Assembly: GCA_003453735.1 (NCBI GenBank)
Contig: DMNE01000457.1
Coordinates: 1-12,914 of the forward strand
Source: Nitrospiraceae bacterium
Lineage (GTDB): Bacteria; Nitrospirota; Thermodesulfovibrionia; Thermodesulfovibrionales; UBA9159
Direction: 5' to 3'
Length of the DNA: 12,914 nt
In this document: piece by piece, positions 1-6,708 of the stretch
How the letters are laid out: each line of letters opens with the position of its first letter
Position numbering within the stretch: the first letter of the stretch is position 1
The notes under the pieces: model-generated
What the model saw: only the letters and a program-made list of their open reading frames with translations
What the model was told of the DNA's origin: nothing
Database searches by the model: none
Translations under genes and position numbers: made by a program

Positions 1-217
1 CCGCTCTATCCTGAATTATTCCCTCCATCCAGAGAGTCAGCTTCCTGTTGACACTCTTGGCAGCATCACTGCTAAAGACACCTATGACCTGCAGATACCG
101 CCGGTTAGTAAGAGACCGGTGCGCCTTCACTATCCCCTTGCGGTCCCACTTCCGCAGGGTTATCACGGATCTGCCTATCAGCTTCCCAAATTCACGCGGG
201 GGATATATATTCTTCAT
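1..217 (-). CDS. IS607-type transposase/serine recombinase, N-terminal fragment (cut by window edge)
   Basis: The minus-strand frame is open from an ATG at 217 to the left edge (72 codons, no stop). Residues 5-41 (YPPREFGKLIGRSVITLRKW, then RKGIVKAHRSLTNRRY) form a MerR-type winged-helix DNA-binding domain of the kind found at the N-terminus of IS607-family TnpA, including the typical ending T-N-R-R-Y. In full-length relatives a linker follows, then a serine-recombinase domain with a Y-x-R-V-S-S motif. Here the text VFSSDAAK (residues 47-54) follows almost at once. That could be a shortened and altered version of the motif in which the arginine is missing. The protein may therefore be an internally deleted, inactive copy, or simply a divergent one; the missing remainder prevents a decision. 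No Shine-Dalgarno sequence is visible ahead of the ATG. The gene lies directly downstream of trpB2 on the same strand. Confidence 0.6.
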   Translation of the reverse strand, partial: MKNIYPPREFGKLIGRSVITLRKWDRKGIVKAHRSLTNRRYLQVIGVFSSDAAKSVNRKLTLWMEGIIQDRA

Positions 218-271
218 AGAAATATTGTAAAACACAAAAAAAGTTTTTTCGATATCTATTAATTCCTCCCT

Positions 272-1627
272 TCATCCGATAACGGGAAGTCTTGCCAGAG
301 ACTCCTTGATCATTTCATCTGGATATACGTAATCCTCGAGCTTTCCCGAAAGATAGTCTGCATAAGCCGTGAGGTCAAGATAGCCATGACCGCTCAGGCT
401 AAACAGTATGGTCTTCTCCTTCCCTTCTTCCTTGCTTTTTACTGCTTCATCTATTGCGGTAACTATGGCATGGGCACTCTCGGGAGCAGGTATGATGCCC
501 TCCGATCTTGCAAACTTAACCGCGGCATCAAACACTGCCGTCTGTCCGCATGCCACAGCCTCTATGAGTCCGTCATGGTAAAGCTGACAGAGAAGTGGCG
601 CGTCAGCATGATAGCGCAATCCGCCGGCATGGATCCCGGGAGGCATGAAGTCATGCCCCAGTGTATACATCATAAGCAGAGGAGTGAGTCCGGCGGTATC
701 ACCAAAATCGTACCTAAACTCCCCTTTTGTGAGGGTGGGGCAGGATGTCGGCTCTACAGCGATTACCCTTAATTCCTTGCCATGGATCTTGTCCCGAAGG
801 AATGGAAAACTGATCCCTGCCAGATTGCTTCCCCCGCCGCAACTTCCGATGATAATATCGGGAGAACCCCCGATGAGCTCAAACTGTTTTTTCGCTTCCA
901 GCCCGATAACCGACTGGTGTATCAATACGTGGTTTAAAACAGAACCGAGGGCATAGTTGGTATCGTTGTGGGTCGCCGCATCTTCAACAGCCTCTGAAAT
1001 CGCTATGCCGAGACTGCCCGGGCATTCAGGGTCTGCCTCGAGGATCTTTCTCCCCGAATTCGTAACCGTCGAGGGACTCGGATGGACAGTAGCTCCCCAT
1101 GTCTCCATAGCTATCCTCCGATATGGCTTCTGGTTATAACTCACCCTCACCATATATACCGTCACCTCAAGCCCGAAGAGACTCCCGGCAAGGGCCATGG
1201 AGGAACCCCACTGTCCTGCACCGGTCTCTGTTGCTATCCGTTTAATGCCTGCCTGCTTATTATAGTATGCCTGGGGTATGGAGGTGTTTGGCTTGTGGCT
1301 GCCAGCAGGGCTCACTCCTTCATACTTATAGTAAATCTTTGCCGAGGTTCCCAACGCCTTTTCGAGCCTGTGGGCCCTGAAAAGAGGCGCCGGCCTCCAG
1401 AGTGTGTATATGTCGAGCACTTCTTCCGGTATATCGATCCATCGTTCGGTCGAGACTTCCTGTCCAATGAGGGCCATAGGAAATATAACAGATAGGTCAC
1501 CGGGGCCTATAGGCTGTTTTGTGCCGGGATGCAGAGGAGGTTTCGGCAGATTCGGCATATCGGCCATTATATTGTACCACTGCCGCGGTATTTCTCTGTC
1601 AGGGAGAACTACCTTTGTTTCCTTCAT
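272..1627 (-). CDS. trpB2: Tryptophan synthase beta chain, TrpB2 type
   Basis: This is a PLP-dependent enzyme of 451 residues that condenses indole with L-serine to give tryptophan in the cytoplasm. The length and the long N-terminal extension mark the TrpB2 subfamily; ordinary TrpB1 is about 400 residues. The PLP lysine is K112 in GSHKPNTS, the catalytic glutamate is E134 in ETGAGQWG, and the PLP phosphate loop is GSCGGGSN at 261-268. SLSGHG at 410-415 is the C-terminal cofactor-contacting motif. A Shine-Dalgarno GGAGG lies 6 bases before the ATG. The gene starts 28 bases after the trpC stop, so the two form a trpC-trpB2 unit. TrpB2 enzymes often work without the classical TrpA contact and can act in indole salvage; no trpA is next to it here. 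Family assignment is very secure; the physiological role is inferred. Confidence 0.93.
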   Translation of the reverse strand: MKETKVVLPDREIPRQWYNIMADMPNLPKPPLHPGTKQPIGPGDLSVIFPMALIGQEVSTERWIDIPEEVLDIYTLWRPAPLFRAHRLEKALGTSAKIYYKYEGVSPAGSHKPNTSIPQAYYNKQAGIKRIATETGAGQWGSSMALAGSLFGLEVTVYMVRVSYNQKPYRRIAMETWGATVHPSPSTVTNSGRKILEADPECPGSLGIAISEAVEDAATHNDTNYALGSVLNHVLIHQSVIGLEAKKQFELIGGSPDIIIGSCGGGSNLAGISFPFLRDKIHGKELRVIAVEPTSCPTLTKGEFRYDFGDTAGLTPLLMMYTLGHDFMPPGIHAGGLRYHADAPLLCQLYHDGLIEAVACGQTAVFDAAVKFARSEGIIPAPESAHAIVTAIDEAVKSKEEGKEKTILFSLSGHGYLDLTAYADYLSGKLEDYVYPDEMIKESLARLPVIG

Positions 1628-1655
1628 AACAACCTCCGATCTTCCATATGAATTT

Positions 1656-2441
1656 TTACGCTGATATTCTCAATTCGTCTATTTTTGCGCCGATATCCAT
1701 TGCTTCCATGAGAGAGGTGCCGATAAGCACGGCGTCTATCCCTGCATGCTCCAGTCTCACCACATCGTTCCTCGTCTTTATTCCGCTTTCGCTTACCGAA
1801 ATCTTGTCAGAGGGTATCTCTTTTTTCAGCAAAAACGTGGTATTTATGTCGACTGCGAGGGTATTCAGATCCCGGTTGTTTATCCCTATGATGCCAGCAT
1901 CCAGATTCAGGGCCTTCTCCAACTCATCGTGATTGTGCACCTCAAAGAGGACTGAGAGATGGAGTTCCCTGCTGAGATGGAGGTATTCTTCGGCCTGGGC
2001 CCCTTCGAGCAATGCTGCTATAAGTAAGAGGGCATCCGCGCCACCTGCTCCCGATTCATAGATCTGATATTCATCAAAGATAAAGTCTTTTCTCAATATG
2101 GGTTTGGCTACCGTTTGCTTAACAGGGAGGATAAAGTTCAGGTTGCCTGAAAAGAAATCCTCCTCGGTTATCACCGAGACGGCATCCACGGCCTTTTCCT
2201 GATATATTCTGGCTATCTTCAGCAAATCCAGATTCTCTCTGATGATTCCCCGCGACGGCGATGCCTTCTTGATCTCCGCGATAAATTTAATCCGTTCCCC
2301 ACTGCTCTTGATAGCCTTGGTAAAGTCCCGGGGTTCCTCCATGTCCAGAATTCGCGATTTAAGTTCATGCAGAGGTATCTTTCCCTTTGCATAATCAAGC
2401 CGCTCCCGCTTTTTCTCTACTATCTTCGTCAGAATCGACAT
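1656..2441 (-). CDS. trpC: Indole-3-glycerol phosphate synthase
   Basis: This 261-residue TIM-barrel enzyme converts CdRP (1-(o-carboxyphenylamino)-1-deoxyribulose 5-phosphate) to indole-3-glycerol phosphate in tryptophan synthesis. Length and all expected catalytic signatures fit: [10 protein letters not shown] at 56-65 (E56, K58), RKDF at 117-120 with the general-acid lysine K118, E167 in LFEVHN, INNRDL at 187-192, SESG at 217-220, and the phosphate-binding GTSLM near 241. It is a single-domain protein, not fused to TrpF. The ATG at 2441 is the natural start for the family ([15 protein letters not shown]). It has no Shine-Dalgarno; instead a promoter-like -10 ends 6 bases upstream, so the mRNA may be leaderless. 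It heads a short trpC-trpB2 unit and is divergent from murJ. Confidence 0.95.
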   Translation of the reverse strand: MSILTKIVEKKRERLDYAKGKIPLHELKSRILDMEEPRDFTKAIKSSGERIKFIAEIKKASPSRGIIRENLDLLKIARIYQEKAVDAVSVITEEDFFSGNLNFILPVKQTVAKPILRKDFIFDEYQIYESGAGGADALLLIAALLEGAQAEEYLHLSRELHLSVLFEVHNHDELEKALNLDAGIIGINNRDLNTLAVDINTTFLLKKEIPSDKISVSESGIKTRNDVVRLEHAGIDAVLIGTSLMEAMDIGAKIDELRISA

Positions 2442-2447
2442 TATTGA

Positions 2448-2477
2448 ATTTTAAGGCAATTACCCAAAATAATGCAA
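2448..2477 (-). promoter_or_regulatory. Candidate sigma70-type promoter of trpC-trpB2
   Basis: Read on the minus strand, TTGCAT (2477-2472) and TAAAAT (2453-2448, five of six bases of the -10 consensus) are separated by 18 bases. Transcription would be expected to begin about seven bases after the -10, which falls on the A of the trpC start codon. The -35 is weak (three of six), so the call rests on the -10 and the spacing. Confidence 0.4.
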
Positions 2478-2539
2478 TGAACTGCGTTACAAGAGGAGGG
2501 GTGAGTGTGGTCCAACAGGGTGTCCGGTCTCAATAGTTA

Positions 2540-2548
2540 TGATATAAT
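2540..2548 (+). promoter_or_regulatory. Extended -10 promoter of murJ
   Basis: TGATATAAT is a perfect extended -10 (TGn followed by TATAAT), which can work without a good -35; none is visible. The predicted transcription start is near 2555, only about three bases before the murJ ATG at 2558, leaving no room for a Shine-Dalgarno. Confidence 0.55.
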
Positions 2549-2557
2549 TGCGCTGCA

Positions 2558-4132
2558 ATGGATACACGCAGGAGAATAGCCAAGGCAGCCGGTGTCATGT
2601 CCTTTGCGACTTTCATCAGCAGGGTTCTCGGCTTCGCACGGGACATGATATTCGCGGTTTATTTCGGGGCGACCGGGCTTTCAGATACTTTCTTTGCAGC
2701 TTTCAAAATTCCCAATCTGCTGCGAGAGCTTTTTGCAGAAGGCTCTATGTCATCCGCCTTTATCCCCGTATTGACGGAATACCGCCAAAAACAGGGAGAA
2801 GCCGAAGCCGAGCGCCTCGTCAAAATAACCTTTTCCTTTATCGTTATTGTTGTTGGACTGATATGTCTTATCGGAATCATTTTCTCCCCCGCCATCGTTA
2901 CTATCATTGCCCCGGGGTTCTTACGTTCTCCGGAAAAATTCTCCCTCACAATCCGACTGACAAGGATCATGTTTCCGTTCCTCTTGTTCATAAGTCTCGC
3001 TGCGCTGGTAATGGGTTCTCTGAACACGAAAAAAGTCTTCTTTATTCCCGCAATCGCGCCTGCGATGCTCAACATAACGCTTATTGTGAGCATCGTCTTT
3101 TTTGAATCGACGGCGAGACAGCCCATTATCGTAGCAGCCATAGGAGTTCTTGCAGGAGGTTTTGTTCAATTTGCCTTTCAGCTCCCTTCGTTCTTCAAGA
3201 ACAACTACCGCCTCGGGTTTGACACCGGCTTCCGTCACCCCGGACTCAAACGGATGTCACTTCTTCTCATACCTGCCACCCTTGGGTTAGCGGTAAACCA
3301 GATAAATATCGTCGTCAGTAACATCCTTGCCTCATATCTTCTGCCGGGCAGCATCACCTATCTGTATTATTCAATGAGACTCATCCAGTTCCCTATAGGC
3401 ATCTTTGGAGTGGCGATGGGGATGGCGGTCCTGCCCGCGTTATCTGAGCATGCGGTAAGGGGGGAGATGGACAAGCTCAGGGAAGATTTTTCCTTTGCTC
3501 TACGACTCCTTTTCTTTATCACTGTCCCGTGCATGGCAGGGCTGATCGCATTGCGGGAACCGATCGTAAGTACGCTCTTTCAGAGAGGGGCCTTCGATTT
3601 CCATGCGACGATCGGGACAGCCGATGCGCTGCTTTTTTATTCCCTAGGCATATGGGCCGTTGTCGGCGTGCGTGTCGTCACTGCGACATTCTATTCTCTG
3701 CAGGATACCAGAACGCCGGTCAAGGTTGCGGTTACCGCTATGACCACGAATATCGTTATGAGTGTTACTCTGATGGGACCGCTCAGGCACTCTGGGTTAG
3801 CTCTTGCAAATGCCATTGCCTCTATGGTCAACTTCCTGCTCCTCTTTTATTGTTTGCGGAAACGGTTGGGCCGTATCGATGCAAGGAGGATCATCCGGTC
3901 CTTTTTCAAGATATGCAGTGCCGCAATCTTGATGGGTGTTTCAGGCTGGCTTGCCCTCAGGGGGGGAATATGGGAATTATCGGGAAGACTCATTGAGAAA
4001 GCGCTTTATCTTTCGGGGGCTGTCGCGCTCTGTCTGATCATCTATCTTGGCATCTGTTTTCTTCTCAGAAGTGATGAGTTCTACTATATCTATGACATAA
4101 TAAGGAAAAGGCGCAGGGGGGAGCAGCAATGA
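2558..4132 (+). CDS. murJ: Lipid II flippase MurJ (MviN family)
   Basis: This is a polytopic inner-membrane protein of 524 residues, the usual MurJ length, with about 14 hydrophobic helices by eye. It flips the peptidoglycan precursor lipid II to the periplasmic face. Hallmarks of the MOP-superfamily MurJ cavity are visible: SRVLGFARD at 21-29 (R22 and R28), the D43 of GLSDTFFAAF, IPNLLRELFAEG at 51-62 (R56), and YSMRLIQFPIGIFG near 271-284 (R274). These correspond to the essential arginines and aspartate of the E. coli protein. The ATG at 2558 gives the standard N-terminus, with an amphipathic lead and then helix 1; later starts would remove conserved sequence. No Shine-Dalgarno precedes it. 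The stop overlaps the next ATG (ATGA), so the MBL-fold gene is probably translationally coupled. Confidence 0.95.
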   Translation: MDTRRRIAKAAGVMSFATFISRVLGFARDMIFAVYFGATGLSDTFFAAFKIPNLLRELFAEGSMSSAFIPVLTEYRQKQGEAEAERLVKITFSFIVIVVGLICLIGIIFSPAIVTIIAPGFLRSPEKFSLTIRLTRIMFPFLLFISLAALVMGSLNTKKVFFIPAIAPAMLNITLIVSIVFFESTARQPIIVAAIGVLAGGFVQFAFQLPSFFKNNYRLGFDTGFRHPGLKRMSLLLIPATLGLAVNQINIVVSNILASYLLPGSITYLYYSMRLIQFPIGIFGVAMGMAVLPALSEHAVRGEMDKLREDFSFALRLLFFITVPCMAGLIALREPIVSTLFQRGAFDFHATIGTADALLFYSLGIWAVVGVRVVTATFYSLQDTRTPVKVAVTAMTTNIVMSVTLMGPLRHSGLALANAIASMVNFLLLFYCLRKRLGRIDARRIIRSFFKICSAAILMGVSGWLALRGGIWELSGRLIEKALYLSGAVALCLIIYLGICFLLRSDEFYYIYDIIRKRRRGEQQ

Positions 4133-4755
4133 TTATCAGGAGTTTAGTGGTCGGGCCGTTGCAGGCGAACTGTTTCATTATAGGGGACGAGAAATCGAGA
4201 AAGGCTATTGTCATAGACCCGGGGGATGAGCCTGACATAATTACGAAAGTGGTGGACAAGGAACGTCTCACTGTGGAGTATATTTTCTGCACCCACGCAC
4301 ACTTTGACCACGTGGGGGCGGTACCTGACTTGAAGAAAATCAGCCACGCAAAGATAGTCCTTCACAGGGATGAGCTAGAGATTTACTCTGCCGCGAAGGA
4401 TATGGCAGCTGTGTGGGGCTACGATCTGGATCCTCTCCCGACACCGGACTTGCTTGTTACTGACGGGGAGGAGATAAAAATCGGTTCACTCACGTTCACC
4501 GTGCTGCATACTCCTGGACACAGTCCCGGCGGGATGTGCCTTTTCGGTCAGGGCGTCGTCATTACCGGGGATACGCTTTTTGCCGGTGCGGTGGGACGGA
4601 CGGATTTCCATGGCGGAGACATGAAGAAACTGAAACAGTCGTTCGACAGACTCATGTCGCTTCCCCCTGATACGAAGGTTCTTACCGGGCATGGCCCGGA
4701 CTCCACCATAGCGAGGGAACGGTCAGAAAATTTCTTTCCCAAATTATTTACTTGA
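4129..4755 (+). CDS. MBL-fold metallohydrolase, glyoxalase II-like
   Basis: This 208-residue cytoplasmic metallo-beta-lactamase-fold hydrolase has the full two-metal site of the glyoxalase II/YcbL group: T-H-A-H-F-D-H at 55-61 (H56, H58, D60, H61), H131 in TPGHSPGG, D148 in ITGDTLF and H188 in TGHGP. Its size and lack of a C-terminal substrate-binding domain match the short YcbL-like proteins rather than classical GloB (about 250 residues). The natural substrate is therefore uncertain: a thioester of the hydroxyacyl-glutathione type or another small ester. The GGGGGGAG ribosome binding site lies inside the end of murJ, and the genes overlap by four bases. The stop codon TGA is embedded in the -35 of the next promoter. 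Confidence 0.85.
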   Translation: MIIRSLVVGPLQANCFIIGDEKSRKAIVIDPGDEPDIITKVVDKERLTVEYIFCTHAHFDHVGAVPDLKKISHAKIVLHRDELEIYSAAKDMAAVWGYDLDPLPTPDLLVTDGEEIKIGSLTFTVLHTPGHSPGGMCLFGQGVVITGDTLFAGAVGRTDFHGGDMKKLKQSFDRLMSLPPDTKVLTGHGPDSTIARERSENFFPKLFT

Positions 4756-4780
4756 CAAACATCTCATTTACTGGCATATT
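4752..4780 (+). promoter_or_regulatory. Sigma70-type promoter of the RRM-protein gene
   Basis: A perfect -35 TTGACA (4752-4757) and a -10 CATATT (4775-4780, four of six) are 17 bases apart, with an upstream TGG that gives an extended -10. The -35 overlaps the stop codon of the MBL-fold gene. The expected transcription start is near 4787, which leaves an untranslated leader of about 110 nt. Confidence 0.6.
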
Positions 4781-4818
4781 TACCTAATCATGGTGTCAGT
4801 CTAACAGGTATCAGCGGG

Positions 4819-4891
4819 TTCCTGAAAAATCTTAGATTAATTTGGGTACCCCTAACCCAAGGCAATAGCCTTGGGATTTTATTTTCAGGAG
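4819..4891 (+). promoter_or_regulatory. Structured mRNA leader with ribosome-site-masking stem, candidate RNA switch
   Basis: The leader of the RRM gene contains three nested or competing pairings. Stem P1 joins TCCTGAAAA (4820-4828) with TTTTCAGGA (4882-4890): nine Watson-Crick pairs, extended by a T-G pair at 4819/4891. Its 3' arm covers most of the AGGAGG ribosome site (4887-4892). Inside it, TTGGGT (4842-4847) can pair with ACCCAA (4855-4860). Alternatively CCCAAGGC (4856-4863) pairs with GCCTTGGG (4868-4875) around an AATA loop. The two inner stems share CCCAA and cannot form together. Such mutually exclusive folding next to a masked ribosome site suggests control of translation, by temperature or by the RNA-binding protein itself. 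The pairings are read directly; the function is inferred. Confidence 0.5.
4856..4885 (+). terminator. Intrinsic-terminator-like hairpin in the RRM-gene leader
   Basis: An eight-base-pair perfect stem (CCCAAGGC/GCCTTGGG, four-base loop) is followed at once by ATTTTATTTT. It lies downstream of the gene's own promoter and only 11 bases before the start codon, with the ribosome site after the U-tract. It is therefore better read as an attenuator within the leader than as the end of the murJ operon, although it could also stop read-through from murJ. Confidence 0.4.
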
Positions 4892-4896
4892 GAAGG

Positions 4897-5217
4897 ATGG
4901 GCACAAAACTTTACGTAGGAAACATTTCCTTTCAAGCGTCAGAAGATGACCTGAAAGACCTCTTTTCAAAAGCAGGAGAGGTTGTATCGACAAAAATGAT
5001 CACGGACGCTGCAACCGGCAGGTCCAGGGGATTTGCTTTTGTCGAGATGAGTTCCGATTCCGAGGCACAGAAAGCGATCACGCTGCTGAACGGCACCAGT
5101 TTCCTGACGAGGAATATCGTTGTCAGCGAGGCAAAACCTCAGGAAAAACGGGAGAGGGGACCAAGAGACAGAGAGCGGGAAGGTTTTGGCAATAGACGCC
5201 CGGGAGGAAGGAGATAG
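4897..5217 (+). CDS. RRM-domain RNA-binding protein
   Basis: This 106-residue protein has a single RNA recognition motif. RNP2 is LYVGNI at 5-10 and RNP1 is RGFAFVEM at 44-51, with the aromatic residues needed for RNA stacking (Y6, F46, F48). Residues 82-106 form a basic arginine/glycine/glutamate-rich tail ending in GNRRPGGRR, like the glycine-rich tails of cyanobacterial Rbp and other bacterial RRM proteins. Several bacterial members are cold-induced or bind mRNA; the target here is unknown. The AGGAGG ribosome site is four bases before the ATG and lies in a stem of the structured leader. The gene is monocistronic: its stop is one base from the stop of the convergent DUF89 gene. Family assignment is certain, cellular role open. 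Confidence 0.92.
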   Translation: MGTKLYVGNISFQASEDDLKDLFSKAGEVVSTKMITDAATGRSRGFAFVEMSSDSEAQKAITLLNGTSFLTRNIVVSEAKPQEKRERGPRDREREGFGNRRPGGRR

Positions 5218-5218
5218 T

Positions 5219-6088
5219 CTAGTCTTTTCTTTTCACTGCCAATCTGGATTTTGACAGAATCATAGAGCCAGGAGACAAGCCCAGTTCTTTTGAAACCACA
5301 TCACATTTGGCCTGAAAAAGGTAGAATATTACCTTTTCCAGATCGGATACGGTCTCAAAATTTCCCTGTCCCTTGCTTATGATGAGCGGTGCCTGGCTGT
5401 ATTTCTGCTGGAAACCAGGGGATGTCCACTCAAGGATGGTTCCCACTGCATCCGAGCCGTTATCAACGACCTCGCAAATCTCAGTGAGAGATGTTTCGAG
5501 GGCATCCTCGTAAGTGCAATCGTTGATGATCGCTGAACCTTTTACGACGGCCGTCACTTTCTTACCAAAGGACTGTATGGTCTCAATAAGGATTCTATCG
5601 AAGACTATCTCACCTGCATTATCGAGAAGATAAAGTATTTCTGCTGCATCACTGAGAGCAGACCTGAAAGATCGATAGTCCTCCACTGCAAAGGGGTTAT
5701 TTAATGCCCTTTCTATAGTTCCTTCAATATCAATCGATGTGAATATCCCGAAGTCAATAACATTCCCGGCAACGGCAAGGCGTGAAGCCGTCAGTAAAGG
5801 ATCCGGACTATCCTGAACGAATCCCTTCAGGGACGGGTAGAGCTTGAGGGCTATCTGATTGTATTCTGACTTTATCCCTCGAAAGGGATCTTTCTGTAAT
5901 AAGCGCCTTATCTTTCTGTGGATGAATGTGGTTACATAAGCCGGTGGCTTCGAAGTATCGACGTTCTGGATATCTTCGAGGACAGCTTTCAGTATCTGCT
6001 CCTGAACCGTCCTATCTTTTGAGCCATGCCTCAGGGCTATGAGAGACTGCCGCAAGAAACACGGGAAACAGTCAAGATGAACTCTCAC
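5219..6088 (-). CDS. DUF89/ARMT1-like damage-control phosphatase family protein
   Basis: This protein of 289 residues belongs to the DUF89 (COG1578) family of metal-dependent phosphatases, archaeal/bacterial subtype. Visible signatures are the N-terminal LDCFPCFLRQ (CxxC at 7-10), the metal-binding LLDNAGEIVFD at 154-164 (D156, N157), IINDCTYEDA at 187-196 (D190), SKGQGNFE at 238-245 and the final AKCDVV near 260. Characterised DUF89 proteins remove phosphate from damaged or surplus sugar and cofactor phosphates (metabolite damage control). The start is GTG at 6088, with AAGGA upstream; GTGA overlaps the purE stop. The coupling to purE hints at a phosphoribosyl-type purine intermediate as substrate, which is inference only. 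Confidence 0.82.
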   Translation of the reverse strand: MRVHLDCFPCFLRQSLIALRHGSKDRTVQEQILKAVLEDIQNVDTSKPPAYVTTFIHRKIRRLLQKDPFRGIKSEYNQIALKLYPSLKGFVQDSPDPLLTASRLAVAGNVIDFGIFTSIDIEGTIERALNNPFAVEDYRSFRSALSDAAEILYLLDNAGEIVFDRILIETIQSFGKKVTAVVKGSAIINDCTYEDALETSLTEICEVVDNGSDAVGTILEWTSPGFQQKYSQAPLIISKGQGNFETVSDLEKVIFYLFQAKCDVVSKELGLSPGSMILSKSRLAVKRKD

Positions 6089-6579
6089 AAGTCCTTCAGC
6101 GCCTCAGCCTTCTTATTCACTTCGGCAGCCATTCGCTGCCTGTAAGCCAGTAGTTTTTTTACGATATTTTTATCCTGCCTGCCGATGATCTGAGCAGCAA
6201 GTATAGCAGCATTCTTTGCGCCAGCCTTTCCCACAGCCATGGTGGCAACGGGAACGCCGGGGGGCATCTGGACAGTGCTGAGAAGAGAATCGAATCCCAG
6301 AAGCGGAGACGAGCTTATCGGAACACCGATCACTGGCAGTATTGTATGTGATGCAAGGACACCCGCGAGATGAGCTGCCGCCCCGGCTGCCCCGATAATC
6401 ACATCTATCCCCCTCTTTTCAGCCTCAATAGCGAGGGTGATAACGCGTTCCGGTGTCCTGTGAGCAGAGGCTATCGTCATCTCATAGGGAATCCCAAACT
6501 CCTTGAAGATATTCTCTGCCTCCTGCATGACAGGCAGATCGGACTCACTTCCCATGACCATTAACACCCGGGGTCTCAT
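6085..6579 (-). CDS. purE: N5-carboxyaminoimidazole ribonucleotide mutase (class I PurE)
   Basis: The 164-residue cytoplasmic enzyme moves the carboxyl group of N5-CAIR to give CAIR in de novo purine synthesis. Substrate-binding motifs are GSESDLPVM at 10-18, SAHRTPER at 38-45 (H40, the catalytic histidine) and GAAGAAAHLAGV at 63-74. GVPISSSPLLGFDSLLSTVQ near 85-104 completes the active site. The pattern matches class I PurE, which needs PurK, not seen in this window. An upstream in-frame GTG at 6609 would add ten residues, but the ATG at 6579 is preferred because of an ideal Shine-Dalgarno and the family N-terminus. It lies 129 bases after purD and overlaps the DUF89 gene by four bases. Confidence 0.95.
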   Translation of the reverse strand: MRPRVLMVMGSESDLPVMQEAENIFKEFGIPYEMTIASAHRTPERVITLAIEAEKRGIDVIIGAAGAAAHLAGVLASHTILPVIGVPISSSPLLGFDSLLSTVQMPPGVPVATMAVGKAGAKNAAILAAQIIGRQDKNIVKKLLAYRQRMAAEVNKKAEALKDL

Positions 6580-6583
6580 ATCA

Positions 6584-6588
6584 CCTCC
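6584..6588 (-). promoter_or_regulatory. Ribosome binding site that fixes the purE start
   Basis: GGAGG (part of GGAGGTGA on the minus strand) sits four bases before the ATG at 6579. It falls inside the optional longer reading frame from GTG 6609, which has no comparable site, so the shorter protein is the likely product. Confidence 0.75.
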
Positions 6589-6708
6589 GTCGGACAAACA
6601 ATTAATCACAGAAAAACACTGAGGTTAACGAGAAGACAACAAAGCTTTGCTCTTTCTCAAAACAATTCTCTGCCCTTTTCCGTATCTCGGTGTCGATGCT
6701 TTTCTTTC

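Noticed and set aside
386..1495. Several long open frames on the plus strand opposite trpB2.
   Set aside because: They are antisense to a strongly conserved gene, show no recognisable domains and have no ribosome sites; they are by-products of its codon usage.
4790..4804. A four-codon minigene (ATG GTG TCA GTC TAA) at the predicted 5' end of the RRM transcript.
   Set aside because: Too short to judge and has no ribosome site; an ATG-stop of this size is expected by chance.
6085..6609. Longer purE starting at GTG 6609.
   Set aside because: The ideal ribosome site GGAGG lies just before the internal ATG at 6579, which also gives the standard PurE N-terminus.
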